Positions 40,835 through 45,009 of a DNA stretch of 45,009 nucleotides are shown one piece after another. This stretch comes from Ruthenibacterium lactatiformans (GTDB lineage Bacteria > Bacillota > Clostridia > Oscillospirales > Ruminococcaceae). The stretch's first letter is position 1. Each line of letters starts with the position of its first letter. The notes under the pieces are model-generated. The model saw only the letters and a list, made by a program, of their open reading frames with translations, did not search any database and was not told the DNA's origin. The stretch covers positions 1 to 45,009 of the forward strand of contig NZ_JXXK01000031.1 of NCBI RefSeq assembly GCF_000949455.1, in the 5' to 3' direction. A program made the position numbers and the translations under genes.

Positions 40835-40966
40835 ATGGTTAAAATGGCAGCGCTTGCGCCGAAAGGCGTGTTTGAGGAAGAGGATTTCTATGTACCCGCT
40901 TGGGAAGAGCCCCCGTACGAGCGGCATTTCGACGATTATACGCGCAACTGCGACGAAGCAGCATAA
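40835..40966 (+). CDS. Small acidic protein, 43 aa
   Basis: ATG at 40835, 10 bases after GGAG, to TAA at 40964-40966. The product reads MVKMAALAPKGVFEEEDFYV.. and then is rich in Trp/Tyr/Pro and acidic residues (PAWEEPPYERHFDDY). It has 11 acidic to 4 basic residues, one Cys and no membrane segment or signal peptide. It has a complete unit of its own: consensus promoter, ribosome site, stop and terminator within 260 bp. I do not recognise a family. It could be a small regulator, an unmodified precursor peptide or a translated leader; no modifying enzyme is adjacent. Confidence 0.65.
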   Translation: MVKMAALAPKGVFEEEDFYVPAWEEPPYERHFDDYTRNCDEAA

Positions 40967-40971
40967 ACACA

Positions 40972-41013
40972 CGGCGCCCCGCACCTGTTGGTACGGGGCG
41001 CCGCTTTCCTTTT
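40972..41013 (+). terminator. Terminator of the 43-aa gene
   Basis: CGGCGCCCCG (40972-40981) and CGGGGCGCCG (40994-41003) form a 10-bp stem with extra ACC/GGT pairing in the loop, then CTTTCCTTTT. It lies just before the end of the converging asnS. Confidence 0.8.
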
Positions 41014-41020
41014 CAAATAC

Positions 41021-42406
41021 TCAGAAGCCGCCGGCCGTACGCGGGAACGGCAGTACGTCGCGGATGTTGGGGATGCCCGTCAGATACATGATCAGGCGCT
41101 CGAAGCCCAGGCCGAAGCCCGCGTGCTCCACAGTACCGAAGCGCCGCAGCTCCAGATACCACTCATAATCCGCGCGGGAAAGGCCCAGCTCATCCATACG
41201 CGCCGTCAGCACGTCCAGCCGCTCCTCACGCTGGCTGCCGCCGCACAGCTCACCCACGCCGGGCACCAGCATATCCGCCGCAGCCACGGTCTTTCCGTCG
41301 CCGTTCACACGCATATAGAAAGACTTGATCGCCTTGGGGTAGTCCGTCACAAATACGGGCTTTTTATAGATCTGCTCGGTGAGGAAGCGTTCGTGTTCGG
41401 TCTGCAGGTCCGTGCCCCACTCCACCTTATACTGGAACGAATCGTTGTGCTTGCTCAGGATCTCCACGGCCTCCGTGTAAGAAACGCGGGCAAAATCGCT
41501 GTTTATCAGCGCGTTCAGGCGCTCCAGAAGCGTTTTGTCGAAAAACTGGTTGAAGAAAGCCATCTCGTCCGGGCAGGTCTCCAGAACATAAGCGATGACG
41601 CTTTTCACCATTGCCTCGGAGAGGTCCATCTCATCCGCCAGGTCCGCGAAGGCGATCTCCGGCTCGATCATCCAAAACTCGGCCGCATGGCGCGGTGTGT
41701 TGGAATTCTCGGCGCGGAAGGTGGGGCCGAAGGTATAGATCTTGCCGAAGGCCGTGGCCATCGCCTCGCCCTCCAGCTGGCCGGAGACCGTCAGGTTCGT
41801 AGCGCGGCCGAAGAAGTCCTGGGAAAAATCCACCGCGCCTTCTTCCGTTCGGGGCGGCTGGGCCGCGTCCAGCGTGGTAACGCGAAACATCTCGCCCGCG
41901 CCTTCGCAGTCCGACCCGGTGATCAGCGGCGTATGCACGTATACAAAACCGTTTTCCTGCAAAAACTTGTGGATGCCGTAAGCCGCCACGCTGCGCACAC
42001 GGAACGCCGCGCTGAACGTGTTCGTGCGCGGGCGCAGATGCGGCATGGTACGCAGGAACTCCACAGTATGGCGCTTTTTCTGCAGCGGGTACTCCGGCGG
42101 GCACGCGCCCAGCACGCGGATGGAATCGGCGTTCACCTCCAGCGGCTGCTTGGCCCCCGGCGTAAGCACCACGCGGCCTGTCACCACAAGGCTGGTGCCC
42201 ACGCCCGCTTTGGCAATGTCCTTGTAATTTTCCAGCTTGGCGGCTTCAAACACCACCTGCAGCGGCTTGAAGCAGGAGCCGTCGGAAAGCTCGATAAAAC
42301 CGATGTTTTTGGAATCCCGCACCGTTTTGGCCCAGCCGCACACGGTGACGGAGGCGCCGTCGGCAGGCGCGGATGCGAAAAGCGCACGGATCTCTGTCCT
42401 TTTCAT
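41021..42406 (-). CDS. asnS: Asparaginyl-tRNA synthetase
   Basis: Product of 461 residues, a class IIb synthetase that charges tRNA-Asn. The N-terminal OB-fold anticodon-binding domain (about 15-110; VTVCGWAKTVRDSKNIGFIE) precedes the catalytic domain with motif 2 (TFRAENSNTPRHAAEFWMIE) and motif 3 (GFGLGFERLIMYLTGIPNIR). The end RDVLPFPRT.GGF is characteristic. Length is normal. I choose ATG at 42406 with GGAGG 7-8 bases before it; the longer in-frame reading to 42694 is the T-box leader. Expression is probably induced by uncharged tRNA-Asn through that T-box. Confidence 0.96.
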   Translation of the reverse strand: MKRTEIRALFASAPADGASVTVCGWAKTVRDSKNIGFIELSDGSCFKPLQVVFEAAKLENYKDIAKAGVGTSLVVTGRVVLTPGAKQPLEVNADSIRVLGACPPEYPLQKKRHTVEFLRTMPHLRPRTNTFSAAFRVRSVAAYGIHKFLQENGFVYVHTPLITGSDCEGAGEMFRVTTLDAAQPPRTEEGAVDFSQDFFGRATNLTVSGQLEGEAMATAFGKIYTFGPTFRAENSNTPRHAAEFWMIEPEIAFADLADEMDLSEAMVKSVIAYVLETCPDEMAFFNQFFDKTLLERLNALINSDFARVSYTEAVEILSKHNDSFQYKVEWGTDLQTEHERFLTEQIYKKPVFVTDYPKAIKSFYMRVNGDGKTVAAADMLVPGVGELCGGSQREERLDVLTARMDELGLSRADYEWYLELRRFGTVEHAGFGLGFERLIMYLTGIPNIRDVLPFPRTAGGF

Positions 42407-42428
42407 GAGATATCCTCCTTCATAAAAT

Positions 42429-42707
42429 GAAAAATCGACAGCCAAATGTCCCAAACCTTTAGGACGAATTGCTGTCGAATCCGCGGTGCCACCTAAATTA
42501 CCGCTTGCGCGGCCACTTTTCTGCGCCAAAAAGCGCCCGCAGCTTAACGCGCTGCCCACGGCGTGCCTACGGCCGGTGCATGCCCGGCGTTCGGGTTGCG
42601 GCTCGGAAGTGTTCTTTCGGGCGGGGCGCGGCGCGGAGCTTCCACCTTCCCCCGCTCGCTTTTCCGGCTGTTCCGCCTTACTTTTCTCCGTCACTGCCTT
42701 TGAATTG
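42429..42707 (-). ncRNA. T-box leader of asnS (AAC specifier)
   Basis: On the minus strand the leader begins with the typical 5' block around GGAGAAAAGTAAGGC (about 42692-42678). The T-box core GGTGGCACCGCGG lies at 42493-42481. The terminator is a stem of TCGACAGC and GCTGTCGA (42478-42471 with 42442-42435) plus an inner GTCC/GGAC, then five T (to 42429). A candidate specifier AAC, followed by A as is usual, lies at 42613-42611, matching Asn. Uncharged tRNA-Asn should pair its anticodon here and its CCA end with the core, favouring the antiterminator. Confidence 0.93.
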
Positions 42708-42712
42708 TATTT

Positions 42713-42741
42713 ATCCTATCATCCCCGACGGCGCTTGTCAA
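42713..42741 (-). promoter_or_regulatory. Promoter of the asnS T-box transcript
   Basis: Minus strand: perfect TTGACA (42741-42736), 17-bp spacer, TAGGAT (42718-42713). Confidence 0.85.
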
Positions 42742-42889
42742 GCCGCAGACGGGTCCGTCCGCGGGCACAGAGCGCGTTTCGCGACAGAATCGCCGTTTTA
42801 TACAACAAAACTACATGGAAATCCCGCTGCCACTCTCCTATAATTAAAATGTACGAAATGATATTTTATCCGACTTTGGAGGGAAAATC

Positions 42890-44431
42890 ATGGCCCACAC
42901 CGCGCTTTTAATCGAACGGCTGCTTCAATTCAGCCTGCAACATTCTCTCATCGGCGAGCTGGACGCCTATGTGGCGCGCAACACGCTGCTGGACCTGTTC
43001 GGCCTGTCTGAGCCGTGGGCGGACGGCGTGCCGGAGGAGCATCTGGACGTTCCCACCGTACTGCTGGACGCTCTGCTGGATGACGCGGCGGCCCGCGGCC
43101 TGTACGACGGGGAGGTGCCCGCTCTGCGCGTAAATTTTGAGGCGCGCATCATGGGCGCGGTGATGCCCCGGGAAAGCGAGACGGCCGCCCGGTTCGAGCA
43201 GCTGCGGCAAACGCAGGGCGTGCGCGCGGCCACGGACTATTTCTACGGCCTGTGCATCGCATCCAACTATATCCGCACCGCGCAGATCGCCAAAAACATC
43301 AAATGGGACTATCCCTGCAAATACGGCAGGCTGGAAATCACCATCAACCTCACAAAACCGGAAAAGGATCCCAAGACCATCGCTCTGGAGCGCCTGCAGC
43401 CGGCAGCCAGCTATCCCAAATGTATGCTGTGCATCGAGAACATCGGCTATGCGGGCCGCGTGAATTTTCCCGCGCGCCAGAATCACCGTGTGGTGCCGCT
43501 GACGCTCTGCGGAGAGACCTGGTATCTGCAGTACAGCCCCTATGTATATTACAACGAGCACTGCATCGTGTTCGCCCATGAGCATGCGCCCATGGCCATC
43601 ACGCCCCGCACCTTTGAGCAGCTGTTCGATTTTGTGACGCAGTTCCCCCACTACACCTGCGGCAGCAATGCGGACCTGCCCATTGTGGGCGGCAGCATCC
43701 TCAGCCACATGCACTTCCAGGGCGGCAGCTATGCCTTTCCCATGCAAAGCGCCGAAACGCTGTGCCGCTACCGTGTGCCGGAGTATCCGGACATCTCCGT
43801 CGAGACCATCCGCTGGCCCGTGAGCACCGTGCGTGCGTGCGGCCGGGACGCCGCCCAGCTTATCGGCTTTGCGGGCAGGCTGCTGGAAACCTGGCGCGGC
43901 TATTCGGATGCAGAGGCGGACATCCTGGCCGAGACCATGGAAAACGGAAGCCCCACGCCCCACAACACCGTCACGCCTATCCTGCATTATGACGAAAAAA
44001 AAGGCTATGTGCTGGACCTTGTACCCCGCAACAACCGCACCACAGAGCAGTATCCCGAGGGTATTTTCCATCCGCACCGGGAGATCCACCACATCAAAAA
44101 AGAAAACATCGGCCTCATCGAGGTGATGGGCCTTGCCATCCTGCCCAGCCGCCTTGCGCAGCAGAGCGAAGCCATCGCGGCGGTGCTGTGCGGCCAAACG
44201 GACGCAAAAGCGTGCAGAGCCGCCGCACCGGAGCACGCAGATTGGCTGGACCTTTTGGTGAAAAAATACGGCACGGCGCTCTCCCCCGAGCAGGCGCAGG
44301 ACGCTGTGAAACGGGAGATCGGCGCGAAGTTTGAAACGTGCCTGGAGCACGCGGGCGTGTTCAAGCTGACACCGGACGGTCTTGCCGCCTTCGACCGTTT
44401 TCTTACCGCGCTGGGCTGCGAAAAGCTGTAA
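42890..44431 (+). CDS. galT: UDP-glucose-hexose-1-phosphate uridylyltransferase, class II
   Basis: Product of 513 residues; it exchanges UMP between UDP-glucose and galactose-1-phosphate in the Leloir pathway. The Firmicutes class II form is about 500 residues, unlike the ~350 of E. coli GalT. Marks include WDYPCKYGRLEITINLTKPE, GRVNFPARQNHRVVPL, the HMH triad region in GGSILSHMHFQGG, and FHPHREIHHIKKENIGLIEV. GGAGGG lies 7 bases before the ATG. galK and galE are not adjacent, so it is not in a gal operon here. No clear terminator follows; 44432-44651 is A+T-rich with no gene seen. Confidence 0.94.
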   Translation: MAHTALLIERLLQFSLQHSLIGELDAYVARNTLLDLFGLSEPWADGVPEEHLDVPTVLLDALLDDAAARGLYDGEVPALRVNFEARIMGAVMPRESETAARFEQLRQTQGVRAATDYFYGLCIASNYIRTAQIAKNIKWDYPCKYGRLEITINLTKPEKDPKTIALERLQPAASYPKCMLCIENIGYAGRVNFPARQNHRVVPLTLCGETWYLQYSPYVYYNEHCIVFAHEHAPMAITPRTFEQLFDFVTQFPHYTCGSNADLPIVGGSILSHMHFQGGSYAFPMQSAETLCRYRVPEYPDISVETIRWPVSTVRACGRDAAQLIGFAGRLLETWRGYSDAEADILAETMENGSPTPHNTVTPILHYDEKKGYVLDLVPRNNRTTEQYPEGIFHPHREIHHIKKENIGLIEVMGLAILPSRLAQQSEAIAAVLCGQTDAKACRAAAPEHADWLDLLVKKYGTALSPEQAQDAVKREIGAKFETCLEHAGVFKLTPDGLAAFDRFLTALGCEKL

Positions 44432-44651
44432 GGCCGAACGGCGCCCTCCCCAAATGAAATAAAACCGCGCCCCGTAATATGCCGTTTCGTCCGGCATCCG
44501 CGCCGCTTCGTGCTGCGATTTCAAATTTGTAATATTTATTCACAATTTGCTCACTTTTTCTCCGGTGTTTTGTCAAATATGGCTCGTATCATTGTATGCA
44601 AGGAAAAAATACGTCCGCTTTCGGAACGTACCTTAGAAAGGTCGATGCTGT

Positions 44652-44978
44652 ATGGGGAAACTGGAAAAAATCGAAAAATGTGTTCAAAAGGGGAAAGAGG
44701 ATGAGCTGGTCAAGCTCGTGCATGACCGCGACAAAAACGTCCGTCTTGCCGCCATTGCCGGGCTGGGCAGGGCCGGAAAGGACAATGCCTGCAACGTCCT
44801 CATCACCCTGCTGCTGGACGACGACCCCGAGATCCGTTCCGCCAGCGCTTCCGCGCTGGGTGATCTTGGCGACCCGCGCGCGCATACGCTTCTTATGCAT
44901 CATCTGGGCGTGGAAAAGGATGAGCGGGTGGCAGCGGCCATCAAGGACGCTGTGGGTAAGCTGCATGGCGGCGGCTGA
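44652..44978 (+). CDS. HEAT-repeat protein, 108 aa
   Basis: About three short helical repeats of HEAT/PBS-lyase type: residues 15-45 (DELVKLVHDRDKNVRLAAIA), 46-77 (DNACNVLITLLLDDDPEIRS, ASALGDLGD) and 78-105 (AHTLLMHHLGVEKDERVAAA). Such repeats act as protein-binding scaffolds; some belong to phycobilin-lyase-like proteins, but no such pathway is expected here. The ATG at 44652 follows GAAAGG about 10 bases upstream. It appears to be a stand-alone gene; the remaining 31 bases to the edge hold no feature. Confidence 0.85.
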   Translation: MGKLEKIEKCVQKGKEDELVKLVHDRDKNVRLAAIAGLGRAGKDNACNVLITLLLDDDPEIRSASASALGDLGDPRAHTLLMHHLGVEKDERVAAAIKDAVGKLHGGG

Positions 44979-45009
44979 AGCTTCAGGCACAAAAACCAAA
45001 ACGGGAGCT

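Noticed and set aside
42406..42694. N-terminal extension of asnS to 42694
   Set aside because: This stretch is the T-box leader, including its terminator; the asnS start with GGAGG is at 42406.
42908..44524. 538-codon minus frame opposite galT
   Set aside because: The galT frame has strong family motifs and a good start; the antisense frame has neither.

Overview
The window looks like chromosomal DNA from a G+C-rich member of the Clostridia (low-G+C-phylum Gram-positives), most likely a gut Oscillospirales/Eubacteriales type. The evidence is strong AGGAGG-type ribosome binding sites with many GTG/TTG starts, an asnS T-box leader, UPF0340/YwlG, an xpaC-telA pair, a class II galT, a free-standing ECF-transporter S component, and List_Bact/InlB-type and MucBP-like surface repeats. 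This placement is inferred from gene families only. I see no prophage, insertion sequence or CRISPR array. The region is mostly ordinary chromosome with small decayed or structured intergenic patches.

Layout. 1-3530 (minus) is the N-terminal 1176 codons of a very large secreted repeat protein that runs off the left edge; its promoter carries a tandem TTGTGACC repeat. A GGDEF protein (3705-4703, minus) follows, then ywlG-yggS (plus), a 49-aa membrane protein, a 169-aa unknown, initiator tRNA-fMet with a perfect -35 box, a decayed patch, a 2-hydroxyacid dehydrogenase and an A+T-rich GNAT gene. 9728-13189 (minus) is an xpaC-telA-lemA-TPM operon. 13326-14537 holds a DUF308 membrane protein and a lipoprotein. 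A UlaG-like hydrolase (plus) follows, then minus-strand genes for a GHL10 lipoprotein, a four-helix membrane protein, a zinc-dependent phospholipase C-like protein and a UMF1-family transporter broken by a one-base frameshift. That transporter has a hairpin-rich leader.

20450-24227 (plus) encodes an ECF sigma factor and an OmpR-type two-component system with a very large sensor. 24300-26413 is a divergent pair: a MocR/PdxR-type regulator and an ECF S component, probably linked to vitamin B6. Next come a MATE exporter, an SGNH hydrolase with Cys/His tandem repeats, a methyltransferase, and a minus-strand group of plsC, a membrane-anchored protein and a 57-aa membrane protein. 33093-34793 is an ammonium transporter fused to a PII domain, behind a promoter that runs straight into a terminator-like hairpin. 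35056-37456 is a tight acetyltransferase-nitroreductase-gluQ unit. An HD protein, a second MATE exporter divergent from a WYL regulator with a palindrome in between, and a 43-aa acidic small gene follow. The window ends with asnS behind a T-box (AAC specifier), galT and a HEAT-repeat protein.

Working together: several themes recur but no single large system dominates. They are envelope functions (repeat adhesin, SGNH and GHL10 proteins, XpaC/TelA/LemA/TPM), vitamin B6 (PdxR-like regulator, S component, YggS), nitrogen/tRNA biology (Amt-PII, asnS T-box, gluQ, tRNA-fMet), and signal transduction (GGDEF, ECF sigma, two-component system, WYL). The most unusual items are the Amt-PII fusion lacking the T-loop Tyr51 equivalent with its attenuator-like leader, the promoter-flanking 10-bp inverted repeat before the SGNH gene, the stand-alone 43-aa gene, and the structured leader plus frameshift of the UMF1 transporter.
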